Assembly: GCA_026168455.1 (NCBI GenBank)
Contig: CM047429.1
Coordinates: 51,219,027 to 51,283,026, forward strand
Length of the DNA stretch: 64,000 nt
Direction: 5' to 3'
Source of the DNA: Theocolax elegans
Lineage: Eukaryota; Arthropoda; Insecta; Hymenoptera; Cerocephalidae
The position numbers and the translations under genes were made by a program. Of the stretch, positions 11,186 to 21,085 are shown in pieces; within the stretch, counting starts at the first letter, position 1; each line of letters begins with the position of its first letter. The notes beneath the pieces are model-generated. The model had not been told where the DNA came from and ran no database searches. It saw only the letters and a list, made by a program, of their open reading frames with translations.

Positions 11186-12890
11186 TCAGATACCTGTATT
11201 AAATTTAAGTGGTCAGTTGACTAAAAGTATAATAAAGATTCTTAAAGACAAAGTAAATAAAAATGTGTATATTCAATATACATTACACCAGAGAAGATTA
11301 TTAAATGTAATATTATTAAAGATTATATATTATCACTTGATAAACAAAGTTTAATAAAAAGAATTGTTATTGATGAAGCGCATACAATAACTGAATGGGG
11401 AACGACTTTCAGAAATTGCTGTTTAATATTTATTAGTGAGAAAACAAATAAATGGTACATAAAACTTTGTATTTTTATAAATATAATTAATATTAAATTA
11501 AAAAGTAAATAATACACTTACATTTATTTTACAGATATAAAAAATAGAGAAAATTTAAATTTCTTTTTTATTGACAATACAGTGTACAAAGCAGATATAA
11601 AAACATATGTACATAAACTAATAAGTTTGAACAAATATAATAATTCAGAAAGTGACTTACAAAAATTACATGATGATGTAGATAATATAAATTTTACAAT
11701 TACAGAAAATGAACGAAAAATGTTTTTAATATTATTATTAAAAATATTATTTAAAATAAAATCGGAATAATATATTGCCAACATATTAAAACTTGTCTAG
11801 ATTTAGAGTATGATCTGAAAAAGCTTCAAATATTTAATGCAGTGCATTATACCTCAGAAACAGCGAAGTATGAGAAGAAATTGATTTCTACATTTTGGAA
11901 GTCGTTGAATGAAGGCTTTATATTAATCTGTACGAATGCCTTCGGAATGGGAATAGATAAGTTGAATGTTGATTTTATTATTCAATACACAATGTTCAAT
12001 AATGAATTGGTACAACAATGCGGTCGTGCTGGCCAAACAATCAACCAGCCATTTGTATATAATTGTTTAGTTATTCTGATTATAAAAAGTAAGTTATAAA
12101 ACATATAACTATAATATAATAATAAAAAATCTCTATATTACAAATACAAGACAAAAATATATACTCAATTAAATAATAAATTATTTCAAATTTTATTTTA
12201 ATTTTTGTATTTTTTCTTATTTTCAGAGGAAAAAAATTCAATATTACTGCTCAACATAAACAAAAAGTTTCAGAAGTAGAACATGTAAGAAGACAGAGAG
12301 AATTATATAATCTTTTTAAACTTTTGTCAACGCAGAATATTTGTAGACATATTGCTATTGCATCATATTTAAGTAATGTGGAAATTCACAATGAGTGCAA
12401 AACACATTGTGACAATTGCTTAAATTTTATAATAGATGATGAGAATGATCCAATGATAACATTATATATAAGTAATGCATTGTTTTTGATTGATAATGTT
12501 ATACAATATTTAAAAGTATATTTGAAAACAGTATATATACCATTACAGATGATAACTTATTGCTTAATAGGTAAATCTACGTTTTATAAAACACATAATG
12601 TATATAATACATTGTATCAATTACCAATATTTGGGCTTTTAAGCCACTGGAATACGAAATTAATTGATAAAGTATATTTTAAAGTGTTTAACAATTTTGA
12701 AGATTATAAATTGTATGTAAAATCAAATGATGCTACAGATGAATATATACAGTATTATTATCATATATATTTCGATAATTTATATGATAATGATGTAGGT
12801 GAAGTATATTTAAAATGCCATACCCCAGAACTTAGCATATATGAGTTAATACAATTAGATTCACGGAATGGACCGACACTTTCTATATAA
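11186..12890 (+). pseudogene. RecQ-family DNA helicase, interrupted, with introns
   Basis: Several RecQ landmarks run in order on the plus strand. A splice acceptor near 11185 precedes PVLNLSGQLTKSI. Then come the DEAH box RIVIDEAHTITEWG (about 11360-11400), helicase-C motifs FILICTNAFGMGID and QQCGRAGQ (about 11920-12035), a GTAAGT donor at 12091 and an acceptor near 12226. The long last exon (open 12227-12890) has a RecQ zinc module (CRHIAIASY and CKTHCDNC) and a divergent carboxy-terminal part that may be a winged helix. Frameshifts and stops occur before 11842, and motif I (Walker A) is not visible. The family unwinds DNA 3'-5'. It lies between inverted PLE arms and downstream of the palindromic repeats, so it may belong to an unknown element rather than a host gene. 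Confidence 0.7.
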
Positions 12891-12938
12891 AAATCAAGTT
12901 TTTTCATGAATATGACTGAAACGAAATACATTATACAC

Positions 12939-14278
12939 TGTGACATGGCAGTTCTAACTGCATGTCACATACTTGATTTATATTTATATTATATATTTAA
13001 TATCAAGCCCCGTAGCTTATAGGAATTAATTATAAAACTCACTCGGAATCCAGATAGGCTAGACCGTGAGGAAGGAGTACGCACTCCAGTAGAAGATACG
13101 CATAAGCACACAAGCACACAATCACTGTCCTTGTAACATTCCTGTAAATAATTATCCGGTAGTTGAAGTTGATTCCTGAAGTAGTTGAGTGAGGTCCTGC
13201 TATAAATCCTGTTCCTTATGTCCTGGAGAAGGTGTTCGTAGAAGGTAGCAGTTGAGGTAGAACTATTGGACAGCGTCGACAACCAGTAAACATCCAGCCT
13301 CCTCCAAGAAGTAATGATCCTTCGTTGGTACAAAACCTCCTTCGAGTACCTGCAACAGTATTAAATAAATCATACTGAATATAAAATTAGAATTGAGGAA
13401 AGCAGTAGGTTGTCAAAACCTAGTTGCAGGTAAGGAGAAGGAGAGGTGAGTTGAGGTTAGGATATTACTTCCACAAGAGATTAATGTTAAAAGAAGAAAC
13501 GACGCTATTTATACATTACCTCAGACAATCTAGCTAGATATTGACTTGAGAATAGAACAGGCATCTCCGGAACCTGGTGAGGAAGAAGTAGCTGAGGAAA
13601 TCTGCAATACAGTGTTGATGTCGTCGTTCCCGCATGCCGCACCTGAAACAAATAAACAAACTCGGACGAACTAACATTAATACAGGTTATTGTATGGAAC
13701 GAGAGTATTTTACCGTTTATTGACGTTGTTCCTGTAGAAGCGACTCCGGGTTGTTATTATCCAGCAGTTGAAACGGTGCACGGGGACGGAGGTGTTCACT
13801 GTACATAAACAAGACACGCACGTCGGATCGGCCGAGTCAAGCGAACGAGAGCCAACTGTTGCGCGTGGCGCATGCGCGCGGACTCGCTGATCGGTACATC
13901 GAGACGAACTCGGTGATTCCGAGTCGGGCCGTCGAACGAGACGTTTCGTTTAAAACCTTTGTTATAATTATTACCGAGAGTGGATATATTTTTATTAATT
14001 GTTTAAATTCGAGCATCTGCAGGTGAGAGTTCCTGCCTAAACTCTCTGTTTCCAGCTTCCCGGCAAGCTGTGATTGTGCGCGTGTATGCGATAATCGCGT
14101 GTAGTACAAGATATAAATTTTGCCGCGTGAACGCGGCTGGCGACCGTGACTAGTTTGTTCGTTTATTTTGTGTATTATTATTATTTAATTAATATTAAAT
14201 CTCTAGCTTGAATAAAAGTGTTGTTATTTTATGGTATGGGAGCCGTTCACCCTGATCCCCAGTAAACGTGTTTTGACA
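12939..14278 (+). repeat. Probable solo LTR related to the first Gypsy LTR
   Basis: Starts TGTGACATGG and ends TTTTGACA, about 1.34 kb. Like the LTR at 8529-9934 it opens with a hairpin, contains ACGCGGCTGGCG late in the unit, has an AATAAA (about 14209) and ends soon after CCCTGATCCCCAGT. No internal element sequence adjoins it. I found no matching target duplication, so the boundaries are provisional. Confidence 0.45.
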
Positions 14279-14379
14279 CTGTTTTGTTAAAAATTTAAAA
14301 ACTACATTGTAGAATTGCCAATATTATTGATATAGAATACTATTTATTGAGGTCTATTTTTGCATTAATTAAAAAATAT

Positions 14380-15600
14380 TTTTTAAATTAGCGAGACGTT
14401 TTTTATGTATTTATCTATGAAATCATGCGGATAATTATTTTTAATTAGATATTCCTTTGTTTATTTATATTAGTTTTATGGTATTTTTTGTTTGATAATT
14501 TTGTTGCTCTGTCCACTAGATTGTAAACCATAGCAATTTTTTGTGAGGTTGGGTGTGGCGATTCAAAATTTAAAAATCTTGCAGAAAACGTCGGTTTCGT
14601 GTACCAGTCAACTTCAATTTTGTTATTATTTTAATGATGATTTTATAGATAAATACATAAAAAAACGTCTCGCTAATTTAAATAATAAACCAAATAATCA
14701 AAACAGTAATGTAAGTACTAAATATAAACAAGTCCTCACTTTACCTTATTCGAAAGGTCTTTACGAGAAAATATCTGCTAATTTAAAAAAACACGGAATA
14801 AAAACTGTACCATGTGTAGAAAATAAATTAAATAATATCATAATTAAAGGGAAAGACAGATCTGATAGAAATACGCAAAATAATGTGGTATACAAACTCA
14901 ACTGCATAGACTGTGACGCATCTTACGTAGGACAAACAAAGAGACAAATAAAAACGCGATTTAATGAACATAAAAGAAGTAAAAATTCTGTTGTTTTTCA
15001 ACACGTACAGGACAACAAACACGAATTTGACTGGAAAAACTTCAAAATTTTAGATAAAGAAGCAACTTATGGAAAACGAATTGCATCCGAAATAGTGCAT
15101 ATTAATTTACAAAAAAATTCTATCAACAAACAAGAAGACTCCATTAAATTAAATAGACAGTATTTGCACATTATATCTAAAATATAAATGCGCTAAATTA
15201 AACGATTATATTTGTATACAAAGCTTGTGCGTCATAATAGAAAAAATGTAAACATTGATTGCTCGATCATTACTATATAGGCGGTCGCAAATTCGTATAC
15301 TTTACTTATATTGCCGAAATCTTTGTCGTATATACATCAACGTTGACGTTTCCTTTGTATATAGTGAGGAAAAAGAAACGAAAATTTAAATTGACTTACA
15401 ACTGGATATTTATACACAAATCGCGACTTTATATTAGAAGGTAACCTATTATTTTTCTTTCACTTATTGTTTATTTTGTATTATCCGAGATGTATTTTAA
15501 TCTTTTTGTGAATAATAAATTTTCAGTCTGAAGAGGCTGGTACAAAAGGAAATAAATGAGTTAAATTTTTTACTCATCCTTTCCTTTATCACACTTGACT
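14380..15600 (+). mobile_element. Penelope-like element 3' part with own terminal repeats
   Basis: Contains the GIY-YIG ORF (14543-15187) and a 3' region. The sequence at 14385-14440 is the reverse complement of 14640-14690, so the copy starts with an inverted piece of itself, as is common in PLEs. After the ORF, near 15528, CTGAAGAGG followed by GGAAATA resembles a decayed hammerhead core like those at other PLE ends in this window. Confidence 0.8.
14543..15187 (+). CDS. Penelope-like polyprotein C-terminus with GIY-YIG endonuclease (truncated)
   Basis: An open frame of 214 codons covers the part of a PLE protein after the reverse transcriptase. The first 120 residues are a linker (FIDKYIKKRLANL, LTLPYSKGLYEKI, GIKTVPCVENKLNN). 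Next comes the GIY-YIG nuclease: VVYKLNCIDCDASYVGQTKR with a Cys pair, KTRFNEHKR, and a His-rich VVFQHVQDNKHEFDW block. The tail RIASEIVHINLQ to QYLHIISKI matches a second PLE relic at 27263-27405. In PLEs this domain nicks DNA to prime reverse transcription. The RT is missing, so the ORF is a 5'-truncated remnant whose apparent ATG is probably internal. Confidence 0.82.
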   Translation: MRLGVAIQNLKILQKTSVSCTSQLQFCYYFNDDFIDKYIKKRLANLNNKPNNQNSNVSTKYKQVLTLPYSKGLYEKISANLKKHGIKTVPCVENKLNNIIIKGKDRSDRNTQNNVVYKLNCIDCDASYVGQTKRQIKTRFNEHKRSKNSVVFQHVQDNKHEFDWKNFKILDKEATYGKRIASEIVHINLQKNSINKQEDSIKLNRQYLHIISKI

Positions 15601-15701
15601 CGGGAAGATCGACAAATTGTCATTCAACCTAATGGAATAAACCACCGAGTTATAAAATCAAATCAACAACATGAAAGTAAAGATTATTTCCCCTCAGTAA
15701 A

Positions 15702-16210
15702 CAAAAATGAATTTAACGTTCGGTGATAATTTATATAATAAATTTATCGGTCTTTCCGAACTAAATGCTTTATTTTTGGAATAAAGCAGGCCCATTATAC
15801 CCTTTGTCCACTATGGTTGGTAAAATTTCCCAGAGTAAATCTTTTTTTCAAAAATTAAAATAAAAAATTTTTTAAAGCATTTTGTCCTCGATCCCCAGTT
15901 TGGACTCCTGAGTAAGGAACTAGAAATCATACCTTAGACGCCTGTCGCAAGATGAACTGCGACGCCAGCAAGATGTTATGCGGCTATATATATATAGAGG
16001 AAACGACCGCGTCGCATGTTTATTAGACCGCGTCGCATGTTTATTAAACAAAAATGAATTTAGCGTGCGGTGATAATTTATATAATAAATTTATCGGTCT
16101 TTCCTCTGGGAAATTCCACCAACCATAGTGGACAAAGGGTATAATGGGCCTGCTTTATTCCAAAAATAAAGCATTTAGTTCGGAAAGACCGATAAATTTA
16201 TTATATATTA
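15702..16210 (-). mobile_element. Hammerhead-type palindromic repeat, copy 1
   Basis: A unit in minus orientation is bounded by direct repeats of about 65 bp (15702-15760 and about 16049-16116, sharing ATTTATCGGTCTTTCC). A short inverted tail (16117-16210) returns through the first part of the unit. The same architecture recurs at 20183-21085 and 26719-27268. The hammerhead-like core is degenerate here (near 15885-15910). Confidence 0.75.
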
Positions 16211-16482
16211 TTTCTCCTCATGCCCTTTCCTTTAAACATTTTTACAGTAAAAATGAATTATTTATTTCTGTATAATATGACTTATAGTATTATACAATGA
16301 ATAATTCTAACATATATAACAACAACTTTTTAATTTAAATTTTTCTATCTGCTTTACATCGATAAACAAAATTTCAGTTTGAAAGATAATATTCAAAGTT
16401 ACCAAATGCATAGTTTACGCATTCTGTAATTTTTTATAAGTATTATCTTCCAATCTATTGTACTCATTTGATTGAAATTTTA
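16211..16482. other. AT-rich intergenic DNA
   Basis: No ORF, RNA gene or terminal repeat is seen. Confidence 0.4.
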
Positions 16483-17325
16483 TAGGGGAGACCGGGGATA
16501 ATAGGCGTACTTTTTGCTTAATTATTTTTTTCTTGCATCTAAATGAACTGTATGAAAAATTCAATAGTGGTTTGTAAACTACTCACAAGGGAAGTACATG
16601 ACCTCCGGGAATCGGATCTCATCCTAACTTTGGTATGTCTTTTATAATATAAAAATATGAAGAAAGCTAAGTTATCTCTTGCCAATGGCCACTTTTACGG
16701 AAGTTATTCGACATCCAATAATAAAAGCAGTAAAAAATACTTCCAATTCGGTCGCTTATAACTCGGAAACAAATAAAGATAAACAATCGAATCGAAAACC
16801 AGAAGAAAGTTGAGTTCAAGTAGATACGGTTTGAAAAAAAAGAAGCTCAAATTGCTTAATTTGAAGCAAAGTTATGAAGAAAATAAGAAATTGAAGACTA
16901 TTAGGCCAAAAGAAACAATAAATTTTTCATATTAAATTTTGGCCTAATAGTCTTCAATTTTTTATTTTCTTCATAACTTTGCTTCAAATTAAGCAATTTG
17001 CCCCCTTAAAAAAAATGAAACGTATGTAATGAAAGCTTAGATCGAGTACAATAATTTCCACTACTAGTTATTAATTAATATTAATTTATTAATGCGGATA
17101 AATCATTTTTTTGTGAAAAATTATTATTTTACTTTAGCTTGCTGAAAAATTAAAACTTACGTCTTATTGAAGTAAATGATGTTTAGACACTGGCAGTCTC
17201 GACAATTGCTCACTACACTATTGTACAGCGCTACTGTCACCAGTAGCGCCTAATATTGCTCTGACACGGATTTATCATCGTTGCGCCTACTTACCTCTGT
17301 AGCCAACCAGCCCCGGTCTCCCCTA
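16483..17325. mobile_element. DNA transposon/MITE with TAGGGGAGACCGGGG inverted ends
   Basis: The left end TAGGGGAGACCGGGG (16483-16497) is exactly mirrored at 17311-17325. Outer TA bases would fit a Tc1/mariner-type (pogo-like) target. No transposase ORF is visible. A second MITE (16586-17000) is nested inside. Confidence 0.7.
16586..17000. mobile_element. MITE family A (CAAGGGxAGTAC ends), truncated copy
   Basis: Shares CAAGGGAAGTACATGACCTC and the following sequence with 40069-40737 and 47486-48015. Its centre is the same palindromic stretch TTGGCCTAATAGTCTTCAAT and its reverse. The right arm ends early at about 17000. Confidence 0.75.
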
Positions 17326-17339
17326 AGTCTGAGGCTTGG

Positions 17340-17600
17340 GTTCCATGCTTGAATTGTATAATGTTGGAAAAACCTTTAATGTCAGGTTGGTTGTCTGTCA
17401 CAGTTCGAAGACAAGTTATACTTGAGTAGATTGTAGCTTCATCCTCCATGTTATTATAAAATTTGAATTCTTTCTTGAACTGAATAAGGGCAGGTTAGTT
17501 GGATGTTAAAGAAAACCAAAAAAACACAAATTTCAATATAGAAATTGCGACATTTCGTCGACAAAGATGCGTCGACCTCATCAGGCACTGTTTATTTGAA
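17340..17600 (-). mobile_element. Penelope-like 3' tail relic (minus strand)
   Basis: The minus strand carries a well-preserved hammerhead core (17553-17584) in AT-rich DNA of the kind found after PLE ORFs. No coding part is recognisable. Confidence 0.5.
17553..17584 (-). ncRNA. Hammerhead ribozyme core
   Basis: On the minus strand CTGATGAG is followed by GTCGAC, a short loop, GTCGAC again (self-complementary stem II) and GAAA. This is the conserved hammerhead catalytic centre (CUGANGA ... GAAA). Stems I and III cannot be assigned confidently by eye. Penelope-like elements are known to carry such ribozymes in their terminal regions. Confidence 0.6.
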
Positions 17601-17849
17601 AAAAAAACAACTTTTTGTTAACAAACAATTAACAGAATCACAAATTCAAACTTTACCACTTACATAAATATATACAATAAATGTGTTTACGGCATGACAA
17701 TTTCAAACGTCAAACTGACAGTCCAGAGGTAAACAAAAGTCTATATATATCGTCTGTATCAAGTCTCAAATGTTAAAATTTACTTAGAATTTTGTTATAT
17801 ATACGGTTTAAATATTCAACGTCTTCTTTTCGGTTAATCGCTACATCCT

Positions 17850-17912
17850 TATGATTATTAATGTGTAGCATGTCATTATTAATGTGTAGCATGTTATTAT
17901 TAATGTGTAGCA
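17850..17912 (+). repeat. Short tandem repeat, about 22-bp unit
   Basis: Three successive copies of ATTATTAATGTGTAGCATGT with one or two changes. Confidence 0.8.
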
Positions 17913-17946
17913 GGTTTTAAATTTATCTAAAGTACTTGTATATAGG

Positions 17947-18780
17947 TTTCATTATGAATACATGAAAACTCGCGTCGGAGATAATTGCAAGATTTTGTAC
18001 ACTGATACAGATAGTTTGGTCTATGAGATGAAAGGTGTAAATATGTATGACGTAATGAAGCAGGATATCAACGAGTTTGACACGTCAGATTACTCTGAAA
18101 ACAATGAATTTAATATGCCACGTGTTAACAAGAAGATCGTTGGCTTGATGAAAGACGAATGTAACGGTGAAATCATGCTAGAATTCGTTGGATTAAGGAG
18201 TAAAATGTACAGTATTAAAGTTCAGAATAGTAAGCCAATCAAAAAGGCTAAAGGTGTCAAAACTCAGTAGTCAAGAAAACTATAACCTTTGATGACTACA
18301 TCCATTGCTTGCAACAGAACGCCATCTTCACTAGAGAACAGCGAAATATAAGATCTCGTCATCATAAACTTTACAGTGAACGAGAAACGAAGATTGTACT
18401 TAGTGTTCATGACGACAAGCGCTATCTTCTGACTGGTAAAACAGTCACCCTTCCCTGGGGTCATTATAGTATTCAAGAGGGGGGAGTCAATCAGAATCAA
18501 GAACCCGCCCCCACTTCTGCAATCGAGGCATTGCCACCACTACCTCACATAAAAGAAGTAGGGGAGGCAATTGACAAGCTGAAAATCCCACTCCTGCGAC
18601 CGCCGCCGCAGTCGAGCCGCCGAATGCTATACTGGAGGAGAGTAGCCTATATCAGCGGATGTTTCCCGCTGCAGAGCTCAGTCGAGCAGCCGAGCATTCG
18701 CAGCTTCAACAACTGCAGCAGCAGACCTCGAGCCAGTCGCAGCAACAACTATTACAGCAGCAGACATTGAGTTAGTCGCA
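17947..18780 (+). pseudogene. Protein-primed DNA polymerase B, C-terminal remnant (Polinton/virus-like)
   Basis: The frame from 17947 shows motif C of family B polymerases (LYTDTDSLVYE with the D-T-D pair), then EFDTSDY, VGLMKDECNGEIM and FVGLRSKMYS. It stops at 18268-18270. The next frame continues with TITFDDY, RSRHHKLYSERE and DDKRYLL to about 18480. These blocks in this order typify protein-primed PolB of Polinton/Maverick elements and relatives. A poorly conserved tail with CAG-rich sequence follows, the Gln-rich reading lying in yet another frame. Palm, fingers and exonuclease regions are missing on the left, where PLE-like DNA adjoins. The remnant is dead. Confidence 0.82.
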
Positions 18781-18994
18781 ACAGCAAACTTTGTATAGTC
18801 GCTGTAGGCAAGGACTAGAAAACGATTTCGAAGAAGAAGGAGTAAGGAAACGATTTAAAAAAGATTGACTGCGTGATCATCATCATCATGTCTTTAGAGG
18901 TAAATTAAACTTTCTTTTTTCTAATCAAAATAAAATCTCATAGACATATTTAAAACAATCTTTTTTTTATAGATGGACTTTAGTTTTTCTTCCT

Positions 18995-19222
18995 ATGAAA
19001 AAGATAAGCGAACTGCAGATGGATAATCTTTACATAATGACTAAGCTCAAGCCAGTTACTATCAAATACGGGGCAAAAGTTGTTGCTAAAATCGGTGAAG
19101 AATTTGACATATTCCTGCCGAAACGTATTTCCGATGCACTTTAAAAAGATGACTCGAGATTCTTTATAATGACTGATGCAGCCAATAAAATGGAATTGTT
19201 TATCACATATAAAGGTATGTAA
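18995..19222 (+). pseudogene. Small protein remnant, possibly OB-fold, beside PolB
   Basis: From ATG 18995 the frame reads KLKPVTIKYGAKVVAKIGEE then FDIFLPKRISDAL. A TAA at codon 50 interrupts it; it then continues DSRFFIMTDAANKM to TAA at 19220-19222. The basic, beta-rich pattern with KYG and FLPKR resembles small proteins I associate with Polinton/virus-like elements in arthropods; an OB-fold DNA-binding role is only inference. The end overlaps AAAGGTATGT, a good splice donor, so a further exon may have existed. Confidence 0.45.
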
Positions 19223-19670
19223 ATATGTAAATAGGAGAATGTAAATAGGAGAGTGGAACACTATTATTAGAATAAACAAAAAACATTATTTTAAATTTAA
19301 CAAACTGTTTATTTATTTAAATATTTTTACAATACTTTATAAAGTAAAATATCTTAATTCAATTCTTTAAAAAAAAATTAATACTATTATCATTATTACA
19401 TTTAATGATGTGCCAAGACACACGTAGCAGTACATGATAATATCAAGCATTAATCTTGATACATATATGTACAAAATGGATGCAATGACAAAACAAATTA
19501 GTCTTTCTACAATACATAAACACGATATTTATTATAATTCTGTTTATTGACATATGCCCGGTATATTAATTATGGTATTTAGCGCCTTTCGTCGCGCACT
19601 CTATCGACGAAATTGGTACTAAGCAAACTTTATCAGTAATATAAACTATTTATTTTTTGTTAATATTATG
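19223..19670. other. AT-rich DNA, nothing recognised
   Basis: No coding or terminal-repeat signal seen. Confidence 0.4.
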
Positions 19671-19895
19671 TAAAACGCAAATACAAAAGCTCTAGATAAT
19701 GGTATAATATGTCTTTCTACAAAGTTTCAGGTCAATACAACAAGGACACCCTAAAAAAAGTTTGCACGGAAAAATGACTATTATTTCCGTGCAAACTTTT
19801 TTTAGGGTGTCCTTTACATATTGACTTCAAACTTTGTATAAATACGTTTTATGTTATTATCTAGTGCTTCTGTATTTGCGTTTTGCAAATAAAAC
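19671..19895. mobile_element. Palindromic MITE, about 225 bp
   Basis: The arms are inverted copies: GTAAAACGCAAATAC at the left is mirrored by GTATTTGCGTTTTGC at the right. GACACCCTAAAAAAAGTTTG near 19745 is mirrored around a centre near 19774. No coding capacity. Confidence 0.8.
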
Positions 19896-20182
19896 AAAAA
19901 TATGTCCGTTAAATGCAATAATGCATCTACCTTACTCAGTCGGTAATAATCCAGTATGGCACCCCCTTAATCATGGTTTCAAAAAGTTTGCATGTGGATG
20001 AGGTTAGTGATATGGGTCGTAGATTTATACCGTCGGATTTAGTTATTAAGTATATAAATGAATGCTTCCATATTTCTGGGAAATCGTGTGAAGAATACAT
20101 ATCATTAAATATATCTAATAAAATTAACTTATATTTTGTGAGTAGATTTTGGAGTATGTTGTAGGTAATGCCATCAATTCCA

Positions 20183-21085
20183 TATGTATAATAATATCGG
20201 TCTCTCCGAACCAAATGCTTTACTTTTAGAATATTGCAGGCCTATCGTACTCTTTGTCCACTATGGTTGGTGGAATTTCCCAGAGCACGGCCTTTTAAAA
20301 TAATTAAAGGCGTTTCGTCCTCGATCTCCAGCTTGGACTCCTCAGTAAGGAACTGGAGATCTTACCTTAGACGCCTGTCGCAAGATGATATGCGACGCCA
20401 GCAAGATGTTCTGCGGCTATATATATAGAAAACAGACGACGATCTCTCCAACGAGTGTAGAGAGATAGTCGTCTCCCTCTGGTGGTGGGAAAAGCCACCA
20501 GCCAGAGCGCGAATTTTTAGACCGTATCGCGAGTTATTTGTTACAAAATTTTAACGTTCGGTAATATGTATATGTATAATAATATCGGTCTCTCCGAACC
20601 AAATGCTTTACTTTGCAATATTCTAAAAGTAAAGCATTTGGTTCGGAGAGACCGATATTATTATACATATACATATTACCGAACGTTAAAATTTTGTAAC
20701 AAATAACTCGCGATACGGTCTAAAAATTCGCGCTCTGGCTGGTGGCTTTTCCCACCACCAGAGGGAGACGACTATCTCTCTACACTCGTTGGAGAGATCG
20801 TCGTCTGTTTTCTATATATATAGCCGCAGAACATCTTGCTGGCGTCGCATATCATCTTGCGACAGGCGTCTAAGGTAAGATCTCCAGTTCCTTACTGAGG
20901 AGTCCAAGCTGGAGATCGAGGACGAAACGCCTTTAATTATTTTAAAAGGCCGTGCTCTAGGAAATTCCACCAACCATAGTGGACAAAGAGTACGATAGGC
21001 CTGCAATATTCTAAAATAAAGCATTTAGTTCGGAGAGACCGATATTATTATACATATACATATTACCGAACGTTAAAATTTTGTA
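20183..21085. mobile_element. Hammerhead-type palindromic repeat, copy 2, with 13-bp target duplication
   Basis: The arms 20183-20613 and 20625-21085 are near-perfect reverse complements around an 11-nt spacer. The insertion is flanked by GCCATCAATTCCA on both sides (20170-20182 and 21086-21098), and removing it restores the LINE RT frame. Each arm is bounded by short direct repeats (near 20629 and 21015 in the right arm, GAGAGACCGATATTATTATA) and holds a hammerhead-like core. Confidence 0.88.
20895..20927 (+). ncRNA. Hammerhead-like core in palindromic repeat
   Basis: CTGAGGAG, then TCC, a 14-nt loop, GGAC and GAAAC: the CUGANGA...GAAA core with stem II GUCC/GGAC. A possible stem III (GCCTTT...AAAGGC) follows, but the base at the expected cleavage site looks unfavourable. 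Mirror copy on the minus strand at 20313-20345; a further copy at 27065-27097. Confidence 0.4.

Noticed and set aside
14828..15022. Antisense ORF in the GIY-YIG region, mirrored at 10353-10547
   Set aside because: Shadow of the PLE endonuclease frame on the other strand.
20812..21024. Minus-strand ORF shared by the palindromic repeats (also 20234-20428 and 26943-27143)
   Set aside because: The frame is just the reverse of the hammerhead core and flanks; sharing follows from repeat identity, and the frame is not kept in copy 1.
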